From the NCBI RefSeq assembly GCF_030815085.1, contig NZ_JAUSWG010000011.1: DNA of 64,000 nucleotides. One strand, given 5' to 3'. Under the pieces are notes generated by a model. The model was not told where the DNA came from and did no database searches. It saw nothing but the letters and a program-made list of their open reading frames with translations. Positions 34,796 to 45,440 of the stretch are shown one piece after another. Source of the stretch: Paraclostridium ghonii. GTDB taxonomy: Bacteria > Bacillota > Clostridia > Peptostreptococcales > Peptostreptococcaceae. Position numbers and translations under genes: made by a program. Numbering within the stretch: position 1 is the stretch's first letter; every line of letters begins with the position of its first letter.

Positions 34796-35817
34796 CTTAC
34801 AAAACTTCAGGTGTAGATATAGATGAAGGAAATAGAGCTGTTAATCTTATAAAAGATAAAATCAAAGGAACATATGATAAAAATGTTATAGGAGATTTAG
34901 GTAACTTTAGTGGACTATATAGTTTAAAAGATTTTGTAAACATGGATGAGCCTGTTTTACTATCTTCTACAGATGGAGTTGGTACAAAGTTAAAATTGGC
35001 TCAAATGATGGGCATTCATAATACTGTAGGAATAGATTTGGTTGCAATGTGTGTTAATGACCTTATATGCCAAGGAGCTAAGCCTTTATTTTTCTTAGAT
35101 TATATAGCTACAGGAAAGTTAGTACCTGAAAAAATAGATGATATAGTATCTGGAATAGTTGAAGGATGTAAGATATCAGGATGTGCACTTATAGGTGGAG
35201 AAACTGCGGAAATGCCTGGAATGTATAAAGAAGAAGACTATGATCTAGCAGGTTTTTCAGTAGGAATAGCAGATAAAAATAAAATAATAAGTGGGCAAAA
35301 CGTTAAAGATGGAGATGTGTTAATAGGAATATCATCAAGTGGAATTCATAGTAATGGATACTCATTTATAAGAAAAATATTTTTAGAAGAATACAAATAT
35401 AAATTAACTGATTATATAGAAGAATTAAAAATGACTTTAGGAGAAGCACTACTTATTCCTACAAAGATATACGTGAAACTTGTAATGGATCTAATAAAAA
35501 AATATGAATTAAAAGCTATAGCTCATATAACTGGTGGAGGAGTTATAGAAAATATTCCAAGAGTTATACCAAATGGGCTTGGGATAGACATAAATAAAAA
35601 TTCTTGGGAAAAAACATCTATATTTAAAATGATAGAAAAATTTAATTCAATAGATGAAATAGAACTTCATAAAAGTTTTAATATGGGGATAGGACTTGTA
35701 ATAATAGTTGATTCAGATAAAGCAAATGAAATAACTAATTATATAAATGACAATAAAGAACAAGCTTATATAATTGGTAAAGTTGTAAATACCCATGAAG
35801 GAGTAAAGCTATGCTAA
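34789..35817 (+). CDS. purM: AIR synthetase (PurM)
   Basis: The 342-residue enzyme closes the imidazole ring to form AIR. Family signatures are SSTDGVGTKLKLA, GIDLVAMCVND, the Gly-rich GGETAEMPGMY and SSGIHSNGYSFIR. It overlaps purF by 7 bases and purN by 7, showing tight translational coupling. Length is normal. Confidence 0.96.
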   Translation: MLTYKTSGVDIDEGNRAVNLIKDKIKGTYDKNVIGDLGNFSGLYSLKDFVNMDEPVLLSSTDGVGTKLKLAQMMGIHNTVGIDLVAMCVNDLICQGAKPLFFLDYIATGKLVPEKIDDIVSGIVEGCKISGCALIGGETAEMPGMYKEEDYDLAGFSVGIADKNKIISGQNVKDGDVLIGISSSGIHSNGYSFIRKIFLEEYKYKLTDYIEELKMTLGEALLIPTKIYVKLVMDLIKKYELKAIAHITGGGVIENIPRVIPNGLGIDINKNSWEKTSIFKMIEKFNSIDEIELHKSFNMGIGLVIIVDSDKANEITNYINDNKEQAYIIGKVVNTHEGVKLC

Positions 35818-36404
35818 AGATTGCTGTTTTGATATCTGGCGGCGGTAGCAATTTACAAAGTATTATAGACGGATGCGAAAGTGGATATATAAATGGGATT
35901 GTTAAATTAGTTATATCTAATAAAGGTAGTGCCTATGGTTTAGAAAGAGCAAAGAAACATAATATTAAAACTTATGTTGAGAATGAAGAAAATAAAGTAA
36001 TAAGTTTACTAAAAGAAGAAGATATTGATTTGATTGTTTTAGCTGGATATTTAAAAATTATAAGTCCAAACTTTGTAGAGGCTTTTAGAAATAAGATAAT
36101 AAATATACACCCATCATTAATACCTGCATTTTGCGGAGAAGGATATTATGGGAAAAAAGTACATGAATCTGTAATAGATTATGGAGCAAAGTTAAGTGGA
36201 GCGACTGTTCATTTTGTAGATGAAGGAGCAGACACTGGACCTATAATAATGCAAAAAAGTGTGGAAGTTAAGGTTGATGATACCCCAAATAGTTTGGCAG
36301 AGCGAGTGTTAAGTGTAGAACATGAAATACTTAAAGAAAGTGTAAAGTTGTATTGTGATAATAAGTTAATTGTAAATGGAAGGGGAGTAATTATAAATGA
36401 CTAA
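35811..36404 (+). CDS. purN: Phosphoribosylglycinamide formyltransferase (PurN)
   Basis: The 197-residue enzyme formylates GAR with 10-formyl-THF. SGGGSNLQSIIDGC binds the phosphate; NIHPSLIPAF holds the catalytic Asn and His, and GATVHFVDEGADTGPII carries the catalytic Asp. Overlaps purM by 7 bases and purH by 8. Confidence 0.96.
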   Translation: MLKIAVLISGGGSNLQSIIDGCESGYINGIVKLVISNKGSAYGLERAKKHNIKTYVENEENKVISLLKEEDIDLIVLAGYLKIISPNFVEAFRNKIINIHPSLIPAFCGEGYYGKKVHESVIDYGAKLSGATVHFVDEGADTGPIIMQKSVEVKVDDTPNSLAERVLSVEHEILKESVKLYCDNKLIVNGRGVIIND

Positions 36405-37929
36405 AAGAGCATTAATAAGTGTAACAGATAAGAGTGGTATAGTAGAATTTGCAAGAAGTTTAAATGATCTAGGTTATGAGATAGTATCAACTGGAAATAC
36501 ATTTAAAAGCCTTAAAGAAAAAGGTATAAAAGTTATACAAATAGATGAAGTTACAAACTTTCCTGAAATATTAGATGGAAGAGTTAAAACATTAAATCCA
36601 TATATACATGGAGGCATACTTTATAAAAGAGACAATGAAGGTCATGTTAATACAGTTAATGAACACAACATAGGACCTATAGATTTAGTAGTTGTAAATT
36701 TATATGATTTTGAAGGCAATTTAAAAAACAATAAAGCTCATGATGTAATGATAGAAAATATAGACATAGGTGGACCATCTATGATACGTTCAGCAGCTAA
36801 GAATTATAAGGACGTTTTAATAATAGTTGATACAAAAGATTATGACTTTATAATAGAAAGTTTAAAAAACGGAGAAGTATCACTAGAAGATAGAAAAAAT
36901 TTAGCATATAAAGCATTTTCAACAACTGCTAGATATGATGCATTAATATCAAATTATTTTAGAGAGCAATTAGGAGATAAGTTCCCTGAAAGTCTAACAA
37001 TGACATTCCAAAAAGAAGATACTTTAAGATATGGAGAAAATCCTCATCAAGAAGGCGTATTATATAAACAATCTAATGCCAAAAACCCAATATTAAACTA
37101 TGAACAATTAAATGGAAAAGAACTTTCTTTTAACAATATAAATGATTTGCATGGATGTTTAGAAATAATGAGAGAATTTAAAGATAGTGAACAAGTAGCT
37201 TGCGTAGCGATAAAACATACTAATCCATGTGGAGTTTCAGTTGCAAAAAATAGCTTTGATGCTTATATGAAATGTTATGAAGGAGATAAGGTATCTATAT
37301 TTGGTGGAATTGTAGGATTTACATCTGTTGTAGATGTAGAAACTGCTAAAAAACTAAATGAGATATTCTTAGAAATAGTAGTAGCTTATCATTTTACAGA
37401 AGATGCACTTGAAGTTTTAAAAGAAAAGAAAAACTTAAGAGTATTAAAGCTTTCAAATATAGAAAATAGTATTCAAGGATTTGAGTTTAAATATTTAGAT
37501 GGAAAATTATTAGTTCAAGATAGAGATGAAAAACTAGTTAATGAATATAAATGTGTTACAAATGTAAAAGCAAATAAAGAAGTATTAAAAGATATGGAAT
37601 TTGGAATGAAGATAGTTAAAAATATGAAGTCTAATGCAATAGCTATAGTAAAAGATGGGCAGACATTAGCTCTTGGATGTGGGCAAACTTCAAGAATTTG
37701 GGCATTAAAAAATGCTTTAGAAAATAACCAAGATAAAAACTTTGAAGGAGCAGTATTAGCATCAGATGCATTTTTCCCATTTGACGACTGTGTAAGATTA
37801 GCTAATGAATATAAAATAAAAGCTATAGTTCAGCCAGGAGGATCTATAAAAGATCAAGATTCAATAGATGCTTGTAATGAAAATGAAATGATAATGGTAT
37901 GTACAGGAGTAAGACATTTTAAACACTAG
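36397..37929 (+). CDS. purH: AICAR transformylase / IMP cyclohydrolase (PurH)
   Basis: The 510-residue bifunctional enzyme does the last two steps to IMP. The N-terminal cyclohydrolase (about residues 1-190) shows DGRVKTLNPYIHGGIL; the C-terminal transformylase shows RYGENPHQ, IKHTNPCGVS and the end segment AIVQPGGSIKD with CTGVRHFKH. Overlaps purN by 8 bases; purD follows after 12. Confidence 0.97.
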   Translation: MTKRALISVTDKSGIVEFARSLNDLGYEIVSTGNTFKSLKEKGIKVIQIDEVTNFPEILDGRVKTLNPYIHGGILYKRDNEGHVNTVNEHNIGPIDLVVVNLYDFEGNLKNNKAHDVMIENIDIGGPSMIRSAAKNYKDVLIIVDTKDYDFIIESLKNGEVSLEDRKNLAYKAFSTTARYDALISNYFREQLGDKFPESLTMTFQKEDTLRYGENPHQEGVLYKQSNAKNPILNYEQLNGKELSFNNINDLHGCLEIMREFKDSEQVACVAIKHTNPCGVSVAKNSFDAYMKCYEGDKVSIFGGIVGFTSVVDVETAKKLNEIFLEIVVAYHFTEDALEVLKEKKNLRVLKLSNIENSIQGFEFKYLDGKLLVQDRDEKLVNEYKCVTNVKANKEVLKDMEFGMKIVKNMKSNAIAIVKDGQTLALGCGQTSRIWALKNALENNQDKNFEGAVLASDAFFPFDDCVRLANEYKIKAIVQPGGSIKDQDSIDACNENEMIMVCTGVRHFKH

Positions 37930-37941
37930 GAGGATAAATAC

Positions 37942-39210
37942 ATGAATGTTTTAGTTGTAGGATCAGGTGGAAGAGAACATGCAATTTGTTATAACTTAAT
38001 AAAAAATAGTAAAGTTAATCAAATTTACTGTGCTCCTGGAAATGCAGGTATAAGTAAAATAGCTCAGTGTTTAAATATAAAAGATAGTGATATTGATAAT
38101 TTATGTAAATTTGCTAAAGAAAATAAAATAGATTTAACTATAGTAGGGCCTGAAGTTCCATTAGTTAATGGAATAGTAGATAAATTTGAAAAAGAAAATT
38201 TAAAGATATTTGGACCTAATAAAAAATGTGCAATGTTAGAGGGCAGCAAATCTTTTTCAAAAGAATTCATGATAAAAAACAATATACCAACTGCAAAATA
38301 TAAAGAATATACAGATTTAAACGAAGCGATAGATGAAATTGATTCATTTGGATATCCTGTAGTAATAAAAGCAGATGGATTAGCAGCTGGTAAAGGTGTT
38401 GTAATAGCTAAGGATAAAGAAGAAGGTATAAATGCTTTAAAAGAAATGATGAGTGACAAGAAGTTTGGAAGTGCTGGAGAAAAGATAGTAGTTGAAGAGT
38501 TTTTAAAAGGAATTGAAACTTCAATATTGGCTTTTGTTGATAATAACACAATAGTTCCTATGGAAAGCGCAAAAGACCATAAAAAAGTATATGATAACGA
38601 AGAAGGTCCTAATACAGGTGGAATGGGAACTTTCTCTCCAAGTAACATATATGATGAAAAATTATCACAAATAGTAAAAAAAGAAGTTTTAGATAAAACG
38701 CTAAAAGGATTTAAAAGTGACAAATTAGATTATAAAGGGATTTTGTTTATAGGATTAATGATAACTGAAGATGGACCTAAAGTTTTAGAATACAATGTTA
38801 GATTTGGTGATCCTGAAACACAATCAGTACTTTTAAGATTAGAAACAGACTTAATTGAAATAATAGAAGCTATTTTAGAAAATAGATTAGACGAAATTGA
38901 AATAAAATACGATAAAAAAAATGCAGTATGTGTAATGTTAACATCCGGAGGTTATCCTGAAAGTTATGAAAATGGAAAAGTTATAACGGGACTTGAAAAT
39001 ATGGATGAAGATATAGTTTTATTCCATAGTGGGACCAAAATAATAGATAATAAACTAGTTACTAATGGTGGTAGAGTTATTGGAGTTAGCGCAAAAGGTA
39101 ACTCTCTTGAAGAAGCTAGTAAAAAAGTTTACGAAAATATAGAAAAGATAAAATTTGAAGGTATGCACTATAGAACTGATATAGGAGTGGGGGTAAATTA
39201 TGACTACTAG
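37942..39210 (+). CDS. purD: Phosphoribosylamine-glycine ligase (PurD)
   Basis: The 422-residue ATP-grasp enzyme joins phosphoribosylamine to glycine. VVGSGGREHAI opens the protein, GPEVPLVNGI follows, and the ATP-grasp core shows VIKADGLAAGKGV and LEYNVRFGDPETQ. AGGAGG precedes the start. The purL start overlaps its last codons. A long open frame on the opposite strand inside this gene is a shadow. Confidence 0.96.
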   Translation: MNVLVVGSGGREHAICYNLIKNSKVNQIYCAPGNAGISKIAQCLNIKDSDIDNLCKFAKENKIDLTIVGPEVPLVNGIVDKFEKENLKIFGPNKKCAMLEGSKSFSKEFMIKNNIPTAKYKEYTDLNEAIDEIDSFGYPVVIKADGLAAGKGVVIAKDKEEGINALKEMMSDKKFGSAGEKIVVEEFLKGIETSILAFVDNNTIVPMESAKDHKKVYDNEEGPNTGGMGTFSPSNIYDEKLSQIVKKEVLDKTLKGFKSDKLDYKGILFIGLMITEDGPKVLEYNVRFGDPETQSVLLRLETDLIEIIEAILENRLDEIEIKYDKKNAVCVMLTSGGYPESYENGKVITGLENMDEDIVLFHSGTKIIDNKLVTNGGRVIGVSAKGNSLEEASKKVYENIEKIKFEGMHYRTDIGVGVNYDY

Positions 39211-42200
39211 TACTAGTTTAAAATCTACTGTAAAAAGAATATTAGTTGAAAAAAAACAAGGATTTAACTTAGAAGCAATACATTTAAAATATGAACTTGA
39301 AGAAAGTTTACACATAGACTCTATAAAAAGTTTAAGAATTTTAAATAGATATGATATAGAAGGAATAGAAGAAGAAGTATATGAAAAAGCAGTTAAAAAT
39401 ATATTCTCTGAATCTAACAGCGATAATATATACAAAGAAGAAATAGAGCTAAATAAAGATGATAAAGTGTTTGCAATAGAATACTTACCAGGACAGTACG
39501 ATCAAAGAGGTGATTGGGCAGCTCAATGTGTTCAAATTGTAAATCAAGGTAAAAGACCTATTATAAATACTGCAAAAGTAATAATACTTAGTGGAGATAT
39601 AACAAATGAAGAACTTAACCAAATAAAATCATATTGTATAAATCAAGTTGATAGTAGGGAAGCAGACTTAGAAAAACCTGAAACTTTGAAAATGGAAACT
39701 GAAATACCTACATGTGTAGAAATTTTAGATGGATTTACAAATTTAAAGGATGAAAGGTTAAAAGATTTTATGGATTCTATTGGGCTTGCTATGACATTTG
39801 AAGATTTAAAGCATGTACAAAAATATTTTAAATCTATAGAAAAAAGAAATCCAACTATAACTGAAATAAAGGTGTTAGATACTTACTGGTCAGATCACTG
39901 TAGACACACTACATTTATGACCAAAATAGAGGATGTAGTTATAGAAGAAGGCAAATATACAAATGTTGTAAAAGAAGCATATGATATGTACTTACAATCA
40001 AGAGATTATGTATATGGAAAAACAGATAGAGATATTTGTTTAATGGATATAGCTACAATTGCTATGAAGGAATTAAGAAAGAGTGGAAAATTAGAAGACT
40101 TAGATGTAAGTGAAGAAATAAATGCTTGTAGTATAAACGTTGATGTTGATATAGATGGTAAAAAAGAAGAATATTTAGTGATGTTTAAAAACGAAACACA
40201 CAATCATCCAACAGAAATAGAACCTTTCGGAGGGGCAGCTACTTGTTTAGGAGGAGCTATAAGAGATCCATTATCAGGAAGAAGTTATGTATATCAAGCT
40301 ATGAGGGTAAGTGGAAGTGCAGATCCTAGAACTGACTTAAAAAATACACTGCCAGGAAAGTTAATGCAAAAGAAAATAACAAAAGAAGCAGCTAATGGAT
40401 ATAGTTCTTATGGAAATCAAATTGGACTTTCAACAGGACAGGTTGCAGAAGTTTATGATGAAGATTTTGTAGCAAAAAGAATGGAGATAGGAGCAGTAAT
40501 TGGTGCAGCACCGAAAGAAAATGTAATAAGAGAAACTCCTCAAAATGGTGATGCTGTAATATTACTAGGAGGAAAAACTGGTAGAGATGGATGTGGAGGA
40601 GCTACAGGATCATCAAAGGAGCATAGTGAAAAGTCTTTACAAACATGTAGTGCAGAAGTTCAAAAAGGTGATGCTCCAAATGAAAGAAAGATACAAAGAT
40701 TTTTTAGAAATAAAGAAGTTTCACAAATGATAAAAAGATGTAATGACTTTGGAGCTGGTGGTGTTTGTGTAGCAATCGGAGAGATAGCAAACAGCATAGA
40801 TATAAATTTAGATTTAGTTCCTAAAAAGTATGATGGACTTGATGGAACAGAACTAGCTATATCTGAGTCTCAAGAACGTATGGCTGTAGTAATAAAAAAA
40901 GAAAATATAGATAAGTTTATAAATATGGCTAGAGAAGAAAATTTAGAAGCTACACATGTTGCAGATGTAACTGATAGCAAAAGAGTAAGAATGTATTGGA
41001 ATGGAAAATCTATAGTAGATATGTCTAGAGACTTTATAGAAACAAATGGAGTAAAACAAAAAATAAACGTAAAAGTTAAAAATGTTGATAATATATCTTT
41101 ATATAAAGAAGACAATATAAGTTGTAAAGTTAACTTAAAAGATAAATTTATAAAAACTATGACTGATTTAAATGTTTGTTCACAAAAAGGTCTAGTTGAA
41201 AAGTTTGATAATACTATAGGTGCAAATACGGTTTTAATGCCATTTGGAGGTAAGTATCAAGCTACTCCAGCACAAGGTATGGTTGCAAAAATACCAGTTT
41301 TAAATGGAGAAACCAATACATCTACAATAATGACATGCGGATATAATCCTAAAATAGGAAAAGAAAGTCCATTTCATGGTGCGCTTTATGCAGTAGTAGA
41401 GTCTGTGTGTAAAGTTGTGGCTATTGGGGGTAACTTTAGTACTATAAGACTTACTTTGCAAGAATATTTTGAAAAGTTGGGGATAAGTGAATATAAATGG
41501 GGAAAACCGTTTTCAGCATTGCTTGGAGCATATTATGCTCAAAATAAATTACAAATACCTGCAATAGGTGGCAAAGACAGTATGTCAGGCACTTTTAAAG
41601 ATATAGATGTACCTCCAACCCTAGTTTCATTTGCTGTTGATACTGTGGATGCAAAACAGGTGTTATCCCCAGAATTTAAAAAACCAGATTCAACCGTGAT
41701 AATGTTATCAACAAATGTATTAGAAAATAAAGTTATAGACTTTGAACAATTAAAGAAAAATTTATCAAAGATAACAGAGCTTATAGAAAATAAAAAAGTA
41801 CTTTCAGCATATTCTATAGGTTATGGAGGAATATGCGAAGCTATAAGTAAAATGAGTTTTGGTAATAAGATTGGGTTTAATTTTAATAATGAAAATAATT
41901 TAAATGATGATTTATTATTTAAGTCATCTTATGGGAATATGATTCTTGAATTAAAAGGAAATGGTAAAGAAGTAAAAGACATATTGAAAAATTTAGATAA
42001 ATACAATTATCAAATATTAGGAAAAACTATAGAAGAAAAATCTATAATAATAGATGATGAAAGTATAGATATAGATTATATATATGAAAAATATTGTGGA
42101 GTTTTAGAAAATACATTCCCTACTAAAACTGAGAAAATAAAAGATAAGATAGAAACTATAAGCTTTATAAGTGATAATAATAAAAGTACAAGTGGTATAA

Positions 42201-43006
42201 GTATAGTTAAACCTAAGGTATTTATACCAGCCTTTCCTGGAACGAATTGTGAATACGACTCAGCTAGAGCTTTTGAGAGAGCAGGAGCAAAAACATCTGT
42301 TAAGGTATTTAAGAATTTAACTTATAAAGATATAGAAAGCTCGATAGATACTATGGTAGAAGAAATAAAATCGTCTCAAATAATAATGCTACCAGGTGGA
42401 TTTAGTGCAGGTGATGAACCAGATGGATCAGGTAAATTTATATCTACAGTATTTAGAAATCCGAAAATTGCTGAAGCTATAAATGAATTTTTAAATCAAC
42501 AAGATGGATTGATGTTAGGAATATGTAATGGATTCCAAGCTCTTATAAAATTAGGATTAGTGCCTTATGGAGAAATAAGAGACATAGATGAAAGTTGTCC
42601 AACTCTTACTTATAATAAAATAGGAAGACATCAAGCTAAAATGGTTAATACGAGGATATCATCTAATAAATCTCCTTGGTTATACGATACAGAGGTTGGA
42701 GATATTCATAGTATAGCAGTTTCACATGGAGAAGGAAGATTTGTGGCTAGTGAAGAAATAATGAAAAAATTAATACAAAATGGGCAAATTGCAACCCAAT
42801 ATGTAGATTTTGAAGGAAAAGCAACTTATGATATAGACTTTAATCCAAATGGATCAACATATGCAGTTGAAGGAATAACAAGTTTAGATGGAAGAGTATT
42901 TGGAAAGATGGGTCATTCAGAAAGAATTGGAGATCAAGTTGTCAAAAACATTATAGGAAAAAAAGATCAAAAGATTTTTGAATGTGGAGTTAATTATTTT
43001 AAATAA
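39200..43006 (+). CDS. purL: FGAM synthetase, single-chain (PurL)
   Basis: The 1268-residue enzyme converts FGAR to FGAM using glutamine and ATP. It is the long one-chain form: N-terminal and linker regions, two AIRS-like halves (YWSDHCRHTTF, NETHNHPTEIEPFGGAAT, GGKDSMSGTF), and a C-terminal class I glutamine amidotransferase domain (FPGTNCEYDSARAFERAG, nucleophile in GICNGFQAL, SHGEGR near the end). Bacilli use separate PurS/Q/L, while this form is shared with many clostridia and enterics. Start overlaps purD by 11 bases. Last gene of the operon. Confidence 0.96.
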   Translation: MTTSTSLKSTVKRILVEKKQGFNLEAIHLKYELEESLHIDSIKSLRILNRYDIEGIEEEVYEKAVKNIFSESNSDNIYKEEIELNKDDKVFAIEYLPGQYDQRGDWAAQCVQIVNQGKRPIINTAKVIILSGDITNEELNQIKSYCINQVDSREADLEKPETLKMETEIPTCVEILDGFTNLKDERLKDFMDSIGLAMTFEDLKHVQKYFKSIEKRNPTITEIKVLDTYWSDHCRHTTFMTKIEDVVIEEGKYTNVVKEAYDMYLQSRDYVYGKTDRDICLMDIATIAMKELRKSGKLEDLDVSEEINACSINVDVDIDGKKEEYLVMFKNETHNHPTEIEPFGGAATCLGGAIRDPLSGRSYVYQAMRVSGSADPRTDLKNTLPGKLMQKKITKEAANGYSSYGNQIGLSTGQVAEVYDEDFVAKRMEIGAVIGAAPKENVIRETPQNGDAVILLGGKTGRDGCGGATGSSKEHSEKSLQTCSAEVQKGDAPNERKIQRFFRNKEVSQMIKRCNDFGAGGVCVAIGEIANSIDINLDLVPKKYDGLDGTELAISESQERMAVVIKKENIDKFINMAREENLEATHVADVTDSKRVRMYWNGKSIVDMSRDFIETNGVKQKINVKVKNVDNISLYKEDNISCKVNLKDKFIKTMTDLNVCSQKGLVEKFDNTIGANTVLMPFGGKYQATPAQGMVAKIPVLNGETNTSTIMTCGYNPKIGKESPFHGALYAVVESVCKVVAIGGNFSTIRLTLQEYFEKLGISEYKWGKPFSALLGAYYAQNKLQIPAIGGKDSMSGTFKDIDVPPTLVSFAVDTVDAKQVLSPEFKKPDSTVIMLSTNVLENKVIDFEQLKKNLSKITELIENKKVLSAYSIGYGGICEAISKMSFGNKIGFNFNNENNLNDDLLFKSSYGNMILELKGNGKEVKDILKNLDKYNYQILGKTIEEKSIIIDDESIDIDYIYEKYCGVLENTFPTKTEKIKDKIETISFISDNNKSTSGISIVKPKVFIPAFPGTNCEYDSARAFERAGAKTSVKVFKNLTYKDIESSIDTMVEEIKSSQIIMLPGGFSAGDEPDGSGKFISTVFRNPKIAEAINEFLNQQDGLMLGICNGFQALIKLGLVPYGEIRDIDESCPTLTYNKIGRHQAKMVNTRISSNKSPWLYDTEVGDIHSIAVSHGEGRFVASEEIMKKLIQNGQIATQYVDFEGKATYDIDFNPNGSTYAVEGITSLDGRVFGKMGHSERIGDQVVKNIIGKKDQKIFECGVNYFK

Positions 43007-43014
43007 ATATAGAT

Positions 43015-43057
43015 AAAAGGTATCTCAAATAGTAATTCTGCTAGAGGTACCTTTTTT
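43015..43057 (+). terminator. pur operon terminator
   Basis: AAAGGTATCTC / GAGGTACCTTT stem (one G-U pair) around a 17-base loop with TTTTTT tail. Confidence 0.85.
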
Positions 43058-43242
43058 ACGTTTAGATATATAAATAAAAATATATAGAGGAAATTTATCG
43101 ATTAATAGAGAATAAAGTTAAATAAAGAAAGATATTTGGAGATTATTGCAGAAAAATATATAATGATATTTTTAGACAGATTTCGACAAGCTTTTTTAAA
43201 ACAATATGGTAATATATATAGGCTATACACGGAGGATATAAT

Positions 43243-44094
43243 ATGGAAATCAAGGTTTGTGACACTTTATGTTATCAAGGTAGTGCAAAATATAATGAGG
43301 ATATAATCGGATTTAATCCATTTGGAGCATGGGTATTAGATGGGGCTACTGGGCTTAATAAGAAAAATTTAATTTCTTGCAAAAGTGATGCAAATTGGTA
43401 TGTAAACTGGTGGAATACTTATCTACATAAAAATATATGCGAAGAAATAACTTTAAAAGAAATTATGACTAATGGAGTTAAATTAATAGCGAATGAGTAT
43501 TATTTAAAGGTTGATAAAGATAAGATAGAGAGATTAGATACACCATCTAGCTCTATTGCAGTTATAAAATTTTATGATAATAAATTAGAATATTTTTTAC
43601 TTGGGGACTGTAGTTTTCATTTTAAAATAGATGAGGAAGTTTTTGTAATAAAAGACAACTCATTGTGTTACTTGGATAGATTAGTTTACAATGAGATGGA
43701 AAGATTACCTAATTTAGTAAGTCTTTCATTTGAAGAAATAAAAAATAGTGTAATGAATACTATAATAAGCAATAGGCTAAAAAAGAATACAAAAAATGGG
43801 TATTGGATTTTAGATTTTGATGAAAATGCTATAGAAAATGCATTGAATGGATTTATAAATGTAAAAGATGATATAAACATAATGCTTACTAGTGATGGAT
43901 TTTCATGTATTAGTGATAGATACAAAAACATAGAAGAATACAGTTTAATAAATGAGGTACAAAAACATGGAGTAGGACATATTTATAAAAAACTTAGAAA
44001 TATAGAATTGGATGATTTTTCGACTACTAGATTTCCAAGGTTTAAAGTAAATGATGATTCTTCATGTGTATATTTAGAAATAGATTTTAACTGA
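43243..44094 (+). CDS. PP2C-like protein phosphatase
   Basis: The 283-residue protein has the metal-binding pattern of PP2C phosphatases in order: YNEDIIG near residue 18, AWVLDGATGL near 30, LLGDCSF near 124, TSDGFS near 213, and DDSSCVY near the end. No membrane helix or other domain is seen. It probably dephosphorylates Ser/Thr in the cytoplasm, partner unknown. A glycosyltransferase gene follows after 17 bases and is likely co-expressed. Its relation to that gene is unclear. Start ATG follows GGAGG. Confidence 0.75.
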   Translation: MEIKVCDTLCYQGSAKYNEDIIGFNPFGAWVLDGATGLNKKNLISCKSDANWYVNWWNTYLHKNICEEITLKEIMTNGVKLIANEYYLKVDKDKIERLDTPSSSIAVIKFYDNKLEYFLLGDCSFHFKIDEEVFVIKDNSLCYLDRLVYNEMERLPNLVSLSFEEIKNSVMNTIISNRLKKNTKNGYWILDFDENAIENALNGFINVKDDINIMLTSDGFSCISDRYKNIEEYSLINEVQKHGVGHIYKKLRNIELDDFSTTRFPRFKVNDDSSCVYLEIDFN

Positions 44095-44111
44095 CAATTG
44101 AAAGGAGAAAT

Positions 44112-45326
44112 ATGAAAATACTACATATAATAACGCAAAAACCAAATAGCACAGGAAGTGGTATTTACATGTGTGGAATGATAAATGGATTTAAAAATAT
44201 GGGATACAAACAAGGGGTAATAGCTGGACTTGATGCTAGCGATTCTATAAATTGTTTTGATGAAAATATAAATTTTTATCCTGTAATTTACAATAGTGAA
44301 GAAATTCCTTTTAGTGTTGTTGGTATGAGTGATGTTATGCCATATAATAGTACTTTATATAAAAATGTGAATGAAGATATGGTGATAAAATTAAAAAAAG
44401 TATTTAAAGATAGAATTGATAAAGCCATTAAAGATCTAAAACCAGACTTAATAATATGTCATCACTTATATTTAATAACTGCATTTACAAGAGATATTAT
44501 ACATGATATTCCTATAGTTGGTATATGTCATGGAACATGTCTTAAACAATTTCAAAGTCATAATTTATATAAGGATTATATAAAAAATAATATATGTAAA
44601 TTAGATATGGTATTTTCATTACATAATGAACAAAGAAAAGAAATTATAAATATATTTGGATTGGATAAAAGTAAAGTATTTTCATTAGGAAGTGGATATG
44701 ATGAAAATATGTTCTTTTATAAAAAGATAGGAAATGAAGTTATTAATATAACATTTGCAGGAAAGATATGTAGATTAAAAGGGGTTGAGTCTTTAATAAA
44801 ATCACTAAAGTATATAAGGTATAAAAAAGATTTTTTTAATATAGACATAGTTGGTGACGGAAGTGATGAAAAAGAATTTGAAGCTATAAAAAAACTAAGT
44901 GATGAAAGTAAATTAAATATAAATTTTTTAGGAAAAGTGAATCAAAATAAATTAGCAGAAATATTTAGAGATACTCATATATTTGTGCTTCCTTCATTTT
45001 TTGAAGGATTACCTTTAGTAGTTATAGAAGCTCTAGCTAGTGGTTGTAATGTTATAACGACTGATATACCAGGGGTAAGTGAATGGATTGGAGAATATAT
45101 AAATAGTTCAGGAAAGATAAAATATATAAAGCTACCTAAAATGGAAGCTATTTCGAAACCTTTTGAATATGAACTTCCTAAGTTTGAGGAAAATTTAGGT
45201 TTTGAGATAAACAATATGATAGATAATATATTAAAATTTAATAGTAGAAATAAAAATTTAAGTATGAAAGATAAAACTTGGCAAGGTCTTTGTACTAGAC
45301 TGGAAAATTTTACAGAAAATTTATAA
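44112..45326 (+). CDS. Glycosyltransferase family 4
   Basis: The 404-residue GT-B enzyme begins MKILHIITQKPNSTGSGIYM, the acceptor-side loop, and ends with the donor-binding half: ITFAGKICRLKGVESLI, FLGKVNQNKLAEIF and FFEGLPLVVIEALASGCNV with the E-x7-E pattern. It transfers a sugar from a nucleotide donor; neither donor nor acceptor can be told. No other cell-wall or polysaccharide genes are near. It shares an operon with the PP2C-like gene. AAAGGAG precedes the ATG. Confidence 0.85.
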   Translation: MKILHIITQKPNSTGSGIYMCGMINGFKNMGYKQGVIAGLDASDSINCFDENINFYPVIYNSEEIPFSVVGMSDVMPYNSTLYKNVNEDMVIKLKKVFKDRIDKAIKDLKPDLIICHHLYLITAFTRDIIHDIPIVGICHGTCLKQFQSHNLYKDYIKNNICKLDMVFSLHNEQRKEIINIFGLDKSKVFSLGSGYDENMFFYKKIGNEVINITFAGKICRLKGVESLIKSLKYIRYKKDFFNIDIVGDGSDEKEFEAIKKLSDESKLNINFLGKVNQNKLAEIFRDTHIFVLPSFFEGLPLVVIEALASGCNVITTDIPGVSEWIGEYINSSGKIKYIKLPKMEAISKPFEYELPKFEENLGFEINNMIDNILKFNSRNKNLSMKDKTWQGLCTRLENFTENL

Positions 45327-45440
45327 ACGTATACTAATTTGTGACAATATTACATATAAACTATTTAAATTGTGTTAATATTATAATTGATAAGGTAATT
45401 TTAAAATATTGATTAATAATAGTTTGGAGGTAGTAAAGTG

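Noticed and set aside
38064..38723. 219-codon open frame on the - strand inside purD
   Set aside because: It lies wholly inside a well-supported gene, has no ribosome binding site or known motifs, and its Ser/Phe/Leu-rich composition is that of a complement of A-rich coding DNA.
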